NCBI GenBank assembly: GCA_016215605.1
Contig: JACRJB010000048.1
Coordinates: 47,860 to 111,859 of the forward strand
Direction of reading: 5' to 3'
DNA length: 64,000 nt
Source: Rhodopseudomonas palustris
Lineage (GTDB): Bacteria > Pseudomonadota > Alphaproteobacteria > Rhizobiales > Xanthobacteraceae
The notes below the pieces were generated by a model. It did not search any database, was not told the origin of the DNA, and was given only the letters and a program-made list of their open reading frames with translations. A program made the translations under genes and the position numbers. Positions 55,626 through 64,000 of this stretch are shown one piece after another (position 1 is the stretch's first letter; the number at the start of each line of letters is the position of its first letter).

Positions 55626-57137
55626 ATGAACGCCAATCTGTTTGCCCGCCTGTTCGATGCGCTTGACGATTCCGACAAGCTCGCGATCGAGACCGCGGAC
55701 GGCGGCGCCATCAGCTACGGCGAGTTGGTGGCGCGCGCCGGCCGCGTTGCCAATGTGCTGGTGGCGCGCGGCGTGAAGACCGGCGACCGTGTTGCGGCGC
55801 AAACCGAGAAATCGGTCGAGGCGTTGGTGCTGTATCTGGCGACGGTGCGGGCCGGCGCGGTGTATCTGCCGCTCAACACCGCCTATACGCTGCACGAACT
55901 CGAGTACTTCATCACCGATGCCGAGCCGTCGCTGGTGGTGTGCGATCCGTCGAAGCGCGACGGCATCGCGGCAATCGCCGCCAAGGTGAACGCCGCCGTC
56001 GAGACACTCGGCGCCGATGGCCAGGGGTCACTGACCGACGCGGCCGCGCAGGCGAGCGCCACGTTCGCTACCGTGCCGCGCGGCGCCGACGATCTCGCCG
56101 CGATCCTGTACACGTCCGGCACCACCGGCCGCTCCAAGGGCGCGATGCTGAGCCACGACAATCTGGCGTCGAATTCGTTGACGCTGGTCGATTACTGGCG
56201 ATTCACGCCGGACGATGTGCTGATCCACGCGCTGCCGATCTATCACACCCACGGGCTGTTCGTGGCCAGCAACGTCACGCTGTTCGCGCGCGCGTCGATG
56301 ATCTTCCTGCCCAAGCTCGACCCGGACAAGATCATCGACCTGATGCCGCGCGCCACCGTGCTGATGGGCGTGCCGACGTTCTACACCCGCCTACTGCAGA
56401 GCCCGCGGCTGACCAAGGACTCGACCAGCCACATGCGGCTGTTCATCTCCGGCTCGGCGCCGCTGCTCGCCGATACGCATCGCGAATGGTCCGCGCGCAC
56501 CGGTCACGCCGTGCTGGAGCGCTACGGCATGACCGAGACCAACATGAACACCTCGAATCCGTATGACGGCGACCGCGTGCCCGGCGCGGTCGGCCTGCCG
56601 CTGCCCGGCGTGTCGGCGCGGGTCACCGATCCGGAGACCGGCAAGGAATTGCCGCGCGGCGAGATCGGCATGATCGAGGTGAAGGGCCCGAACGTGTTCA
56701 AGGGCTATTGGCGGATGCCGGAAAAGACCAAGGCCGAATTCCGCGACGACGGCTTCTTCATCACCGGCGACCTCGGCAAGATCGACGACAAGGGCTACGT
56801 CCACATTCTCGGCCGCGGCAAGGATCTGGTGATCACCGGCGGCTTCAACGTCTATCCCAAGGAAATCGAGAGCGAGATCGACGCCATGCCGGGCGTGGTC
56901 GAGTCCGCGGTGATCGGCGTACCGCACGCCGATTTCGGCGAAGGCGTCACCGCCGTCGTGGTGCGCGACAAGGGCGCGTCGATCGACGAGGCTCAGGTGC
57001 TGAAAGGTCTCGACGGTCAGATCGCCAAGTTCAAGATGCCGAAGAAGGTGCTGTTCGTCGACGACCTGCCGCGCAACACCATGGGCAAGGTCCAGAAGAA
57101 CGTCCTGCGCGAGACGTACAAGGACATTTACAAGTAA
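55626..57137 (+). CDS. matB: Malonyl-CoA synthetase
   Basis: 503 residues, adenylate-forming enzyme: TSGTTGRSKG at 163-172, YGMTETNMNTSNPYDGDR with ligase core, GRGKDLVITGGFNVYPKEIE, and catalytic Lys488 in NTMGKVQKNV. Length and sequence match R. palustris MatB, in which that lysine is known to be acetylated. Makes malonyl-CoA or methylmalonyl-CoA. ATG 55626. Confidence 0.93.
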   Translation: MNANLFARLFDALDDSDKLAIETADGGAISYGELVARAGRVANVLVARGVKTGDRVAAQTEKSVEALVLYLATVRAGAVYLPLNTAYTLHELEYFITDAEPSLVVCDPSKRDGIAAIAAKVNAAVETLGADGQGSLTDAAAQASATFATVPRGADDLAAILYTSGTTGRSKGAMLSHDNLASNSLTLVDYWRFTPDDVLIHALPIYHTHGLFVASNVTLFARASMIFLPKLDPDKIIDLMPRATVLMGVPTFYTRLLQSPRLTKDSTSHMRLFISGSAPLLADTHREWSARTGHAVLERYGMTETNMNTSNPYDGDRVPGAVGLPLPGVSARVTDPETGKELPRGEIGMIEVKGPNVFKGYWRMPEKTKAEFRDDGFFITGDLGKIDDKGYVHILGRGKDLVITGGFNVYPKEIESEIDAMPGVVESAVIGVPHADFGEGVTAVVVRDKGASIDEAQVLKGLDGQIAKFKMPKKVLFVDDLPRNTMGKVQKNVLRETYKDIYK

Positions 57138-57158
57138 CAACTCGGCGCTCTGCCGCCC

Positions 57159-57282
57159 CGTCATTCCGGGGCGCGCGCCCTTCGCGCGCGAACCCGGAAT
57201 CCCGAAGTTGTTGCGCGACAGGCCGTTTCCAGCACGTCGAGATTCCGGGTTCGCTCACTGACGCGAGCGCCCCGGAATGACG
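57159..57282. repeat. Dispersed intergenic palindrome, family C
   Basis: CGTCATTCCGGGGCGCGCGC / GAGCGCCCCGGAATGACGG; third copy in this window. Confidence 0.85.
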
Positions 57283-57337
57283 GGGATGGGGCGGACGAAC
57301 TAACTAACGATGAGTGAGACGCGAGGCGCCTGTTGTA

Positions 57338-57452
57338 CCCCCTCCCCCTTGCGGGGAGGGTCGGCCGAGCGAAGCGGAGGCCGGGGTGGGGGTCCGCGGG
57401 CACTGCGTCTGGGGACCCCCACCCCCGACCCCTCCCCGCAAGGGGGAGGGGA
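57338..57452. repeat. Dispersed intergenic palindrome, family E
   Basis: CCCCTCCCCCTTGCGGGGAG, GGCCGGGGTGGGGGTCC and inverted GGGGACCCCCACCCCCGACC, CCTCCCCGCAAGGGGGAGG; arms of a 115-bp hairpin. Confidence 0.85.
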
Positions 57453-57511
57453 GACCGCAGCCGCAGCGGCTCGAAGTCAGCAGCCGGGCTGCCCAATCCC
57501 CGCGCCCTCCC

Positions 57512-58492
57512 CTACACCACGTGATCCGGGGCCAGCGCGCACGAGGCCGGGTCGGTTTCGATCTGCACGGTGGCGTGGGCGATGCCGAAATCGTGCTGCA
57601 GCTCGTGGGCGATCTCGAGCAGAAAGGCGTCGCCGGGCGAGCCGGACGGCATCACCAGATGGCAGGTCAGCGCCACTTCGGTGGTCGACATCGGCCAGAT
57701 GTGCAGATCGTGCAGTTGCGTCACGCCGGGCCGGCCGGCGAGGAACGCGCGCACCGCGGTCGGATCGATGCCGCGCGGCACCGCATCGAGCGACATCGCT
57801 GTCGAGTCGCGCAGCAGGCCCCAGGTACCCCAGACGATCACCAGGCCCACAACCAGGCTGACCGCCGGATCGATCCAGGTCCAGCCGGTGAACAGGATCA
57901 CCAGCCCCGCCGCCACCACCGCAGCCGACACCGCGGCATCGGCGACCATGTGCAGATAGGCGCCGCGAATATTGAGATCGCTGTGGCGCCCGGAGAAGAA
58001 CAGCCAGGCCGTAGCGGCATTGATGGCGATGCCGAGCCCCGCGACCACCATCATGGTGACGCTGGCGACCGGCTCCGGATTGAACAGGCGCACGATCGCT
58101 TCCCAGCCGATCGCGCCGACGGCCAGCAGCAGGAACACCGCATTGAACAGCGCCGCGAGGATCGACGAGCCGCGCAACCCATAGGTGAACCGCGCCGAGG
58201 GCGGCCGCTTCGACAGTTCGGCCGCAATCCAGGCCACGGCGAGGCCGAGCACGTCGGACAGGTTGTGGCCGGCGTCGGCGATCAGCGCCATCGAGTTGCC
58301 GAGCCAGCCGAACACGGCCTCGGCGATCACGAACACGATGTTGAGCCCGATGCCGATCGCGAAGGCGCGGCCGAAATCGGTCGGCGCGTGGGTATGCGCA
58401 CCGTGCGCATGGCCATGCGCATGGCCGTGATCGTGCGGGTGATCATGGCCCTCGCGGCCCGGAGGGTGATCGTGCGCGTGGACTTGGGTCAT
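57512..58492 (-). CDS. Cation diffusion facilitator, zinc-type
   Basis: 326 residues. The N-terminal 35 residues are His-rich (HDHPHDHGHAHGHAHGAHTH). Six membrane segments; metal-site HxxxD motifs ALIADAGHNLSDVLG and HMVADAAVSAAVV, and a cytoplasmic ferredoxin-like domain with LHDLHIWPMS. Exports Zn/Co/Cd. ATG 58492; a palindrome lies 28 bp upstream. Confidence 0.92.
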   Translation of the reverse strand: MTQVHAHDHPPGREGHDHPHDHGHAHGHAHGAHTHAPTDFGRAFAIGIGLNIVFVIAEAVFGWLGNSMALIADAGHNLSDVLGLAVAWIAAELSKRPPSARFTYGLRGSSILAALFNAVFLLLAVGAIGWEAIVRLFNPEPVASVTMMVVAGLGIAINAATAWLFFSGRHSDLNIRGAYLHMVADAAVSAAVVAAGLVILFTGWTWIDPAVSLVVGLVIVWGTWGLLRDSTAMSLDAVPRGIDPTAVRAFLAGRPGVTQLHDLHIWPMSTTEVALTCHLVMPSGSPGDAFLLEIAHELQHDFGIAHATVQIETDPASCALAPDHVV

Positions 58493-58520
58493 CGGACCTC
58501 GGGCGGGGTGGGTGGACGAC

Positions 58521-58540
58521 CATCGCACGGTGGTGCGATG
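58521..58540. promoter_or_regulatory. Perfect palindrome upstream of the CDF gene
   Basis: CATCGCAC-GGTG-GTGCGATG. It is in the 353-bp divergent gap to sdhC (58493-58845), which otherwise shows only unassigned promoter DNA. Could be a metal regulator's operator. Confidence 0.45.
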
Positions 58541-58845
58541 CCGCAAAGCGAAGCTGTGCCGTGCAGCGTTAGAGCGGTTCGAAATTGCTGCAACGACTTA
58601 CCTTTATCATCCGGCTTCGGACCTTTGTGTTCGGGCACGAGGTCTGAATCTCGTTTCATTTGCTGACTCGGCCGAGGTGCGGCAGCCAGCACCATCGCGT
58701 TGGTGCGGCGTATTCTTCAAAGTATGAACAGACGTTCCTAATATGTGAATTCGCCGTTGCACTCGATGAATGTCCTTCGTAAATAGGGTCACCTTCGCGA
58801 GCCGTGACCGGGCCCTGTCCGCTCGCAGCCAACCCATAGCAGCCG

Positions 58846-59244
58846 ATGACCGCCAGGATCGACCGACCGCTTTCGCCCCATATGCAGGCCTACCGCTGGA
58901 GCCTGACGATGGCCTTGTCCATCGTCCATCGCGCCACCGGCATCGCACTGTATTTTGGAACCCTTCTGCTGGCCTGGTGGCTGATCGCCTGCGCCGCGGG
59001 TCCCGCCGCCTACGCCAATGTGCAGGCCTTCACCGGAAGCTGGATCGGTCGCCTGATCCTGTTCGGCTACACCTGGGCGCTGATGCATCATCTGCTCAGC
59101 GGCGTCCGCCACTTCGTCTGGGATCTCGGCTACGGCTTCAAGACCGCCGACCGCGAGTGGTTGACCTGGGCCGCATTGATCGGCGGCGTGCTCCTCACCG
59201 TGCTGCTCTGGGTGATCGCCTTCTCGATGGGAGTCGCACGATGA
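58846..59244 (+). CDS. sdhC: Succinate dehydrogenase cytochrome b556 subunit
   Basis: 132 residues with three membrane spans; RPLSPHMQAYRWSLTMALSI and SIVHRATGIALYF are SdhC motifs, His in HHLLSGVRHF is the heme ligand. Overlaps sdhD by four bases. Confidence 0.95.
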   Translation: MTARIDRPLSPHMQAYRWSLTMALSIVHRATGIALYFGTLLLAWWLIACAAGPAAYANVQAFTGSWIGRLILFGYTWALMHHLLSGVRHFVWDLGYGFKTADREWLTWAALIGGVLLTVLLWVIAFSMGVAR

Positions 59245-59660
59245 GCGCGGAGGGAGCGCACGGCGCGCAAAAGCATGTGACCTCGATGCGCACGCCGATG
59301 GGCAAGGTGCGCAAGCTCGGGCCCGCCGGCTCCGGCACCTCGGATTTCTGGCGCCAGCGCATCACCGGCGTCGCCATGACCCTGTTGATCCTGCCGGTGA
59401 TCGTGGTGATCATGATGCTGCTCGGCCGCAACCAGGCCGGCGCGGCGCAGATCCTCGGCTCGCCGCTGATCTCGCTGATCATGATCCTGTTCATCATCGC
59501 CAGCGCGATCCACATGAAGATCGGCATGCAGGTGGTGATCGAGGACTACATCCAGAACGAGAAGCTCAAGCTCGTCACTGTGATGGCCAACAACTTCTTC
59601 TCGATCGCCGTGGCGCTCGCCGCGATCTTCGCGATCTTCAAACTCGCATCCGGAGTGTAA
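59241..59660 (+). CDS. sdhD: Succinate dehydrogenase membrane anchor subunit
   Basis: 139 residues, three membrane segments; GTSDFWRQRITGVAM and HMKIGMQVVIEDYIQNE are conserved. ATG lies in the sdhC stop (ATGA). Confidence 0.95.
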   Translation: MSAEGAHGAQKHVTSMRTPMGKVRKLGPAGSGTSDFWRQRITGVAMTLLILPVIVVIMMLLGRNQAGAAQILGSPLISLIMILFIIASAIHMKIGMQVVIEDYIQNEKLKLVTVMANNFFSIAVALAAIFAIFKLASGV

Positions 59661-59663
59661 CGC

Positions 59664-61487
59664 ATGGCGGCGAACGGCAACGGCGCAGCGGCCGCGGGCG
59701 GCCACGCCTATCCGATCGAAGACCACGTCTACGATGTCGTCGTGGTCGGCGCCGGCGGCGCTGGTCTGCGTGCGGTGGTGGGCTGTAGCGAGGCGGGGCT
59801 GCGCACCGCCTGCATCACCAAGGTGTTTCCGACCCGCTCCCACACCGTGGCGGCACAGGGCGGCATCTCGGCGTCGCTCGGCAACATGCACAAGGACGAC
59901 TGGCGCTGGCACATGTACGACACCGTGAAGGGGTCGGACTGGCTCGGCGATCAGGATTCGATCGAATACATGGTGCGCAACGCGCCCGAGGCGGTCTACG
60001 AGCTCGAGCATTGGGGCGTGCCGTTCTCGCGCACCGAAGACGGCAAGATCTACCAGCGGCCGTTCGGCGGCATGACGCTGGACTTCGGCAAGGGTCAGGC
60101 GCAGCGCACCTGCGCGGCCGCCGACCGCACCGGCCACGCGATGCTGCACACGATGTACGGCCAGGCGCTGCGCCATTCGGCCGAGTTCTACATCGAGTTC
60201 TTCGCCATCGACCTGATCATGGACGATCAGGGCTGCTGCCGCGGCGTCGTCGCGCTGAAGCTCGACGACGGCACCATCCATCGCTTCAAGGCCCAGACCA
60301 CGATCCTCGCCACCGGCGGCTACGGCCGCGCCTACGCCTCCTGCACCTCGGCGCACACCTGCACCGGTGACGGCGGCGCGATGGCGCTGCGCGCCGGCCT
60401 GCCGCTGCAGGACATGGAGTTCGTGCAGTTCCACCCGACCGGCATCTACGGCTCGGGCTGCCTCGTCACCGAAGGTGCGCGCGGCGAAGGCGGCTATCTG
60501 GTCAATTCCGAAGGCGAGCGCTTCATGGAGCGCTACGCGCCGTCCGCCAAGGATCTCGCCTCGCGCGACGTCGTCTCGCGCGCGATGACGATCGAAATGC
60601 GCGAAGGCCGCGGCGTCGGCAAGAAGAAGGACCACATCTTCCTGCACCTCGACCATCTGGCCCCGGAAGTGCTGGCCGAGCGGCTGCCGGGCATTTCGGA
60701 ATCGGCGCGGATCTTCGCCGGCGTCGACGTCACCCGCGAGCCGATCCCGATCCTGCCGACCGTGCACTACAACATGGGCGGCATTCCCACGAACTTCCAC
60801 GGCGAGGTCGTCACCAAGAAGGACGGCGACGACAATGCGGTGGTCCCCGGCCTGATGGCGATCGGCGAAGCCGCCTGCGTCTCGGTGCACGGCGCCAACC
60901 GCCTCGGTTCCAATTCGCTGATCGACCTCGTGGTGTTCGGCCGCGCCGCGGCGCTGCGCTGCGCCGAGAAGCTGACGCCGAACGGCAAGCAGCCGGAACT
61001 GCCGGCGGGATCCGCCGACATGTCGCTGGGTCGGCTCGACAAATACCGCTACGCCAAGGGCGGCACGCCGACCGCCAAGCTGCGCGAAAGCATGCAGTCG
61101 GTGATGCAGAACAATTGCGCCGTGTTCCGCACTGGCGAGGTTCTGGCCGAAGGCAAGGACCTGATCCACAAGGTCCACGGCGGCGTCGGCGACGTCGGCG
61201 TGTCCGACCGCTCGCTGGTGTGGAATTCCGATCTGGTCGAGACGCTGGAATTCGACAATCTGATCATCCAGGCGGTGGTGACGATGAACTCGGCCGCCAA
61301 CCGCACCGAGAGCCGCGGCGCCCACGCCCGCGAGGACTTCCCGGATCGCGACGACGCGCAGTGGATGAAGCACACCCTCGCCTGGATCGGCGACAATGGC
61401 GGCACCACGATCGATTACCGGCCGGTCCACGACTACACGATGACCAACGACGTGCAGTACATCCCGCCGAAGCCGCGGGTGTATTGA
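59664..61487 (+). CDS. sdhA: Succinate dehydrogenase flavoprotein subunit
   Basis: 607 residues. FAD motif [14 protein letters not shown], covalent flavin His in [18 protein letters not shown], active-site [21 protein letters not shown] and [18 protein letters not shown]. Three bases after sdhD. Confidence 0.97.
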   Translation: MAANGNGAAAAGGHAYPIEDHVYDVVVVGAGGAGLRAVVGCSEAGLRTACITKVFPTRSHTVAAQGGISASLGNMHKDDWRWHMYDTVKGSDWLGDQDSIEYMVRNAPEAVYELEHWGVPFSRTEDGKIYQRPFGGMTLDFGKGQAQRTCAAADRTGHAMLHTMYGQALRHSAEFYIEFFAIDLIMDDQGCCRGVVALKLDDGTIHRFKAQTTILATGGYGRAYASCTSAHTCTGDGGAMALRAGLPLQDMEFVQFHPTGIYGSGCLVTEGARGEGGYLVNSEGERFMERYAPSAKDLASRDVVSRAMTIEMREGRGVGKKKDHIFLHLDHLAPEVLAERLPGISESARIFAGVDVTREPIPILPTVHYNMGGIPTNFHGEVVTKKDGDDNAVVPGLMAIGEAACVSVHGANRLGSNSLIDLVVFGRAAALRCAEKLTPNGKQPELPAGSADMSLGRLDKYRYAKGGTPTAKLRESMQSVMQNNCAVFRTGEVLAEGKDLIHKVHGGVGDVGVSDRSLVWNSDLVETLEFDNLIIQAVVTMNSAANRTESRGAHAREDFPDRDDAQWMKHTLAWIGDNGGTTIDYRPVHDYTMTNDVQYIPPKPRVY

Positions 61488-61495
61488 TCCTAGAT

Positions 61496-61572
61496 CGTCA
61501 TGCCCGGGCTTGACCCGGGCATCCATCTTTCTTCGCAAGAAGATGGATTGCCGGGTCAAGCCCGGCAATGAC
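61496..61572. repeat. Dispersed palindrome, family A, inside the sdh operon
   Basis: CGTCATGCCCGGGCTTGACC / GGGTCAAGCCCGGCAATGACG between sdhA and sdhB, leaving only 22 bp to the sdhB start. Confidence 0.88.
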
Positions 61573-61594
61573 GAACAGAGCCAGAGGCAACGAG

Positions 61595-62377
61595 ATGGTT
61601 GAATTCGCACTTCCGAAGAACTCGAAGATCGTCGGCGGCAAGGAATGGCCGAAGCCGGAAGGCGCGACCGAGGTCCGCGAATTCCGCGTCTATCGCTGGA
61701 ATCCCGACGACGGCAAGAACCCGAGCGTCGACACCTACTACGTCGACAAGCACGATTGCGGCCCGATGGTGCTCGACGGCCTGATCTGGATCAAGAACAA
61801 CATCGATCCGACGCTGACCTTCCGCCGCTCCTGCCGCGAGGGCGTGTGCGGCTCCTGCGCGATGAACATCGACGGCGAGAACACGCTGGCCTGCACCAAG
61901 GCGATGGACGACGTCCGCGACGGCGCGGTCAAGATCAACCCGCTGCCGCATCAGCCGGTAGTCAAGGACCTGGTGCCCGACCTCACCAATTTCTACGCGC
62001 AGTACGCCTCGATCCAGCCTTGGCTGCAGACCGTGACGCCGACGCCGCAGAAGGAATGGCGGCAGAGCCACGAGGATCGCGAGAAGCTCGACGGTCTGTA
62101 CGAGTGCATCCTGTGCGCCTGCTGCTCGACTTCGTGCCCGAGCTATTGGTGGAATTCCGACCGCTTCCTCGGACCGGCCGCGCTGCTGCAGGCGACCCGC
62201 TGGGTCGAGGACAGCCGCGACGAAGCCACCGGCGAGCGTCTCGACAATCTCGAGGATCCGTTCCGGATCTATCGCTGCCACACCATCATGAACTGCGCCA
62301 AAGCGTGCCCGAAGGGCCTCAACCCGTCGGAAGCGATCGCCAATCTCAAGCTCAAGCTGGTCGAACGCCAGATCTGA
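61595..62377 (+). CDS. sdhB: Succinate dehydrogenase iron-sulfur subunit
   Basis: 260 residues. [2Fe-2S] site [13 protein letters not shown], [4Fe-4S]/[3Fe-4S] sites [16 protein letters not shown] and [20 protein letters not shown] 61595 with AGAGG upstream; the ATG at 61568 falls within the repeat. Confidence 0.96.
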   Translation: MVEFALPKNSKIVGGKEWPKPEGATEVREFRVYRWNPDDGKNPSVDTYYVDKHDCGPMVLDGLIWIKNNIDPTLTFRRSCREGVCGSCAMNIDGENTLACTKAMDDVRDGAVKINPLPHQPVVKDLVPDLTNFYAQYASIQPWLQTVTPTPQKEWRQSHEDREKLDGLYECILCACCSTSCPSYWWNSDRFLGPAALLQATRWVEDSRDEATGERLDNLEDPFRIYRCHTIMNCAKACPKGLNPSEAIANLKLKLVERQI

Positions 62378-62403
62378 GCGCGCAAGCTTCCTCATCGCTT
62401 CGC

Positions 62404-62436
62404 AACGGCCGGGCTGACGCCCGGCCGTTTTGTTTT
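62404..62436 (+). terminator. Rho-independent terminator of the sdh operon
   Basis: AACGGCCGGGC / GCCCGGCCGTTTT then GTTTTG, 27 bases after the sdhB stop. Confidence 0.9.
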
Positions 62437-62451
62437 GCGCGAGGCCTCTCC

Positions 62452-62533
62452 CCGTCATTGCGAGCGCAGCGAAGCAATCCAGCTCCATGCACTGCGCTGG
62501 ATTGCTTCGTCGCTTCGCTCCTCGCAATGACGG
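62452..62533. repeat. Dispersed intergenic palindrome, family F
   Basis: CGTCATTGCGAGCGCAGCGAAGCAATCCAG / CTGGATTGCTTCGTCGCTTCG, CTCGCAATGACGG arms; a type common in alphaproteobacterial genomes. Confidence 0.85.
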
Positions 62534-62612
62534 AGAGCGGGGGGGGGGACCAGCCTCTCGGAACATCGCTGCCGAGCAATCGTTATCGCCGCTCAAGCAC
62601 AGGGAGAGAAAC

Positions 62613-63104
62613 ATGGCGGCGACATCCAACACTAAAGGCGACGCGCAGCACGCCTGGGATCTGATGAAGAAAATCACCTTCGCGATGCTGGCGACGCGCG
62701 ACGGCGAGAAGATCCGGTCGCGGCCGATGGCGGCCTATATTCGCCCCGAAGAAGGCGCTATCTACTTCCTCACCGACGCGCGCCGTCACAAGGACGAGGA
62801 GATCGCGAACGATCACCACGTCAATCTCGGCTTCGCGGATGCCAGCGCGCAGAAATACGTTTCGGTGTCCGGCTATGGTGCGATCTCCAACGACCGCGCC
62901 AAGATCAAGGAGCTGTTCGGCACCGCCGCGAAGGCCTGGTGGGACAGCCCTGAAGATCCGAACATTCGTATTCTCAAGGTCACGCCCGAAGAGGCCGAAT
63001 ACTGGGATTCGCCCGGCACCATCGTCAGCTACGTGAAAATGGCGGTGGCCGCGGCGACCGGCACACGTCCGGATCTCGGCGAGAATCGCAAGGTCGCGAT
63101 CTGA
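62613..63104 (+). CDS. PPOX-family (general stress protein-like) protein
   Basis: 163 residues, split-barrel flavin or heme binder: AMLATRDGEKIRSRPMAAYI, LTDARRHKDEEIAND, and YVSVSGYGAI. AGGGAGAG is 6-13 bp upstream of ATG. A run of ten G lies 65 bases upstream (62539-62548). Overlaps the next ORF by one base. Confidence 0.85.
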   Translation: MAATSNTKGDAQHAWDLMKKITFAMLATRDGEKIRSRPMAAYIRPEEGAIYFLTDARRHKDEEIANDHHVNLGFADASAQKYVSVSGYGAISNDRAKIKELFGTAAKAWWDSPEDPNIRILKVTPEEAEYWDSPGTIVSYVKMAVAAATGTRPDLGENRKVAI

Positions 63105-63361
63105 TGACGCCAGAGCCGCAAGACGTCCCCGACACGCCGGGGCCGGTCGAGCCGCCGCCGGAGGTGCCGCCGAGCACGCCCGGCACGCCGACCGAGCCAC
63201 CGCCGGAATCCCCACCGGGCAACCCGAACCCGGATATTCCGCCGCCGATCGAGGAGCCCGGCGCGCCGCCGATCCCCGAGGAGCTGCCGGGACAAACGCC
63301 GGACGAAGTACCAACCCCACCTTCGCCGGGACCCGGCGCACCGAATCCGGCGATCATGTGA
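63104..63361 (+). CDS. Proline-rich hydrophilic protein
   Basis: 85 residues, about 40% proline with Glu/Gly/Thr; no signal peptide. Its ATG overlaps the stop of the PPOX gene (TGATG), so it is likely translated by coupling. Disordered; function unknown. Confidence 0.55.
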   Translation: MTPEPQDVPDTPGPVEPPPEVPPSTPGTPTEPPPESPPGNPNPDIPPPIEEPGAPPIPEELPGQTPDEVPTPPSPGPGAPNPAIM

Positions 63362-63634
63362 GCAGCACTTAGTTCGCCTCCGGGAGAGACGCGTCGAGCG
63401 CCTCTCCCGAATCCGTGCATGCATCGTCAATCGATCGAAGCTGCTGCGGAACCTGCGCCTGAATGCTCGATGAATAGCGCCGCGCGACACCGCAACGCGG
63501 CGCGAAATAATTAGCAACGGCGTGAAGCGGACCGCCACAATCCGGCCCCACGGGTCATCGTTGATCGAACGATCGAGCCGGCTCCACGCAAATGGATAGT
63601 TCGGCTCGCAGCGTTTGATTCGCAGGGAATACCA

Positions 63635-64000
63635 ATGAAGAGAATCCAGCTAGCCTTGCTCGCCACCACCGCCATCGCGTCCTGGCAATCCGCGAGCCTT
63701 CCGGCGCGCGCCGACTCCGTGCCGATGGTGATGGCGCAAGCCGCGCCGGGCGCGGAAAAGGGCGAAGAGAAGAAGGGCCCGCCGGCCGGCGAGCCGAAGG
63801 GGCCGCCTCCGGGCGCAGCGCCGCATCGTCCCGCCCCGCCCGCCGCTGCGCCGCCCGCCGGCCGAATCGCCGAACCGCCGGCCGCGCCTCACGCAGCCCC
63901 GCCGCCCGCGGCTGCACCGCCGCCGCCACCGCCGCCTCGTGCAGAGCCGCCCCGGGCCGAACCACCGCCGCGTCCGGCTCCTCCGTGGATGTGGCGATGA
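63635..64000 (+). CDS. Exported proline/alanine-rich protein, ends at window edge
   Basis: 121 residues: signal peptide (IQLALLATTAIASWQSASLP, AR near 25), AQAAPGAEKGEEKKG spacer, then Pro/Ala/Glu/Arg repeats. The stop TGA falls on the last three bases of the window. Comparable N-termini belong to longer OmpA-family proteins, so this may be a shortened or differently annotated member. The 273-bp gap before it (63362-63634) shows no gene. Confidence 0.55.
   Translation: MKRIQLALLATTAIASWQSASLPARADSVPMVMAQAAPGAEKGEEKKGPPAGEPKGPPPGAAPHRPAPPAAAPPAGRIAEPPAAPHAAPPPAAAPPPPPPPRAEPPRAEPPPRPAPPWMWR

Noticed and set aside
59130..61610. 826-residue open frame antisense to sdhA
   Set aside because: sdhA is certain on the plus strand; the antisense frame is open only because of high third-position GC.

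Overview
The window is high-GC DNA from an alphaproteobacterium of the Nitrobacteraceae/Bradyrhizobiaceae, most likely a Rhodopseudomonas palustris-type purple non-sulfur bacterium. The evidence is as follows. The malonyl-CoA synthetase is 503 residues with Lys488 in the position known from R. palustris MatB. A bchO-like gene has two upstream palindromes of the PpsR type. The chvI-chvG-hprK-EIIA-HPr block lies beside pckA as in Rhizobiales. The sdhCDAB and rpsP-rimM-trmD-rplS-leuC arrangements are also typical. No rRNA, CRISPR array, integrase or transposase was seen.

Layout. 1-9.2 kb: the 3' part of a methionine gamma-lyase gene, a PAS-GGDEF-EAL protein, a RelE/Phd-type toxin-antitoxin pair, tRNA-Glu(CUC), rluD, rpoH and a persulfide-dioxygenase-like hydrolase. 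9.2-17 kb: a TauE/SafE exporter, an EEP-family protein with a lysine-rich tail, leuD, a zincin, a run of small secreted His/Tyr/Gly-rich proteins, and leuC. 17-24.4 kb: rplS, trmD, rimM, rpsP and ffh, a second toxin-antitoxin pair, an MBL-fold protein and bchO with its putative PpsR sites. 25-33 kb: an EI24/CysZ-type membrane protein, aceK, a secreted hydrolase, an accessory patch of small genes (orphan MazE-like and DUF2283) with a low-GC two-gene cassette of unknown function, and lepA. 33-44.5 kb: a membrane glycosyltransferase, the regulatory PTS genes with hprK and ChvGI, HugZ, pckA followed by a 1.4-kb islet that ends in a second, diverged copy of the pckA 3' end, and a CoA-ester lyase. 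44.5-58.5 kb: carbonic anhydrase, asd, two tandem paralogous membrane-anchored proteins, leuB, an MFS transporter, a YedY-like molybdoenzyme with its cytochrome b, a fasciclin protein, an SDR, matB and a zinc-type CDF exporter. 58.8-64 kb: sdhCDAB, a PPOX-family protein and proline-rich proteins.

Several genes act together. LeuC, LeuD, LeuB and Asd serve amino-acid synthesis. SdhCDAB, PckA and AceK sit around the TCA cycle, gluconeogenesis and the glyoxylate branch. HPr, EIIA, HPr kinase and ChvGI are the nitrogen/carbon-PTS-linked regulatory set. Intergenic spaces carry many imperfect palindromes of 75-125 bp from at least five dispersed families, one of them between sdhA and sdhB.

The most unusual items are the pckA 3'-end duplication islet (41351-43266), the uncharacterised low-GC gene pair (29836-31228), the pair of TGTC-N10-GACA sites near bchO, and the tandem families of small exported proteins. 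Function for the novel pair and the islet is not known from the sequence.
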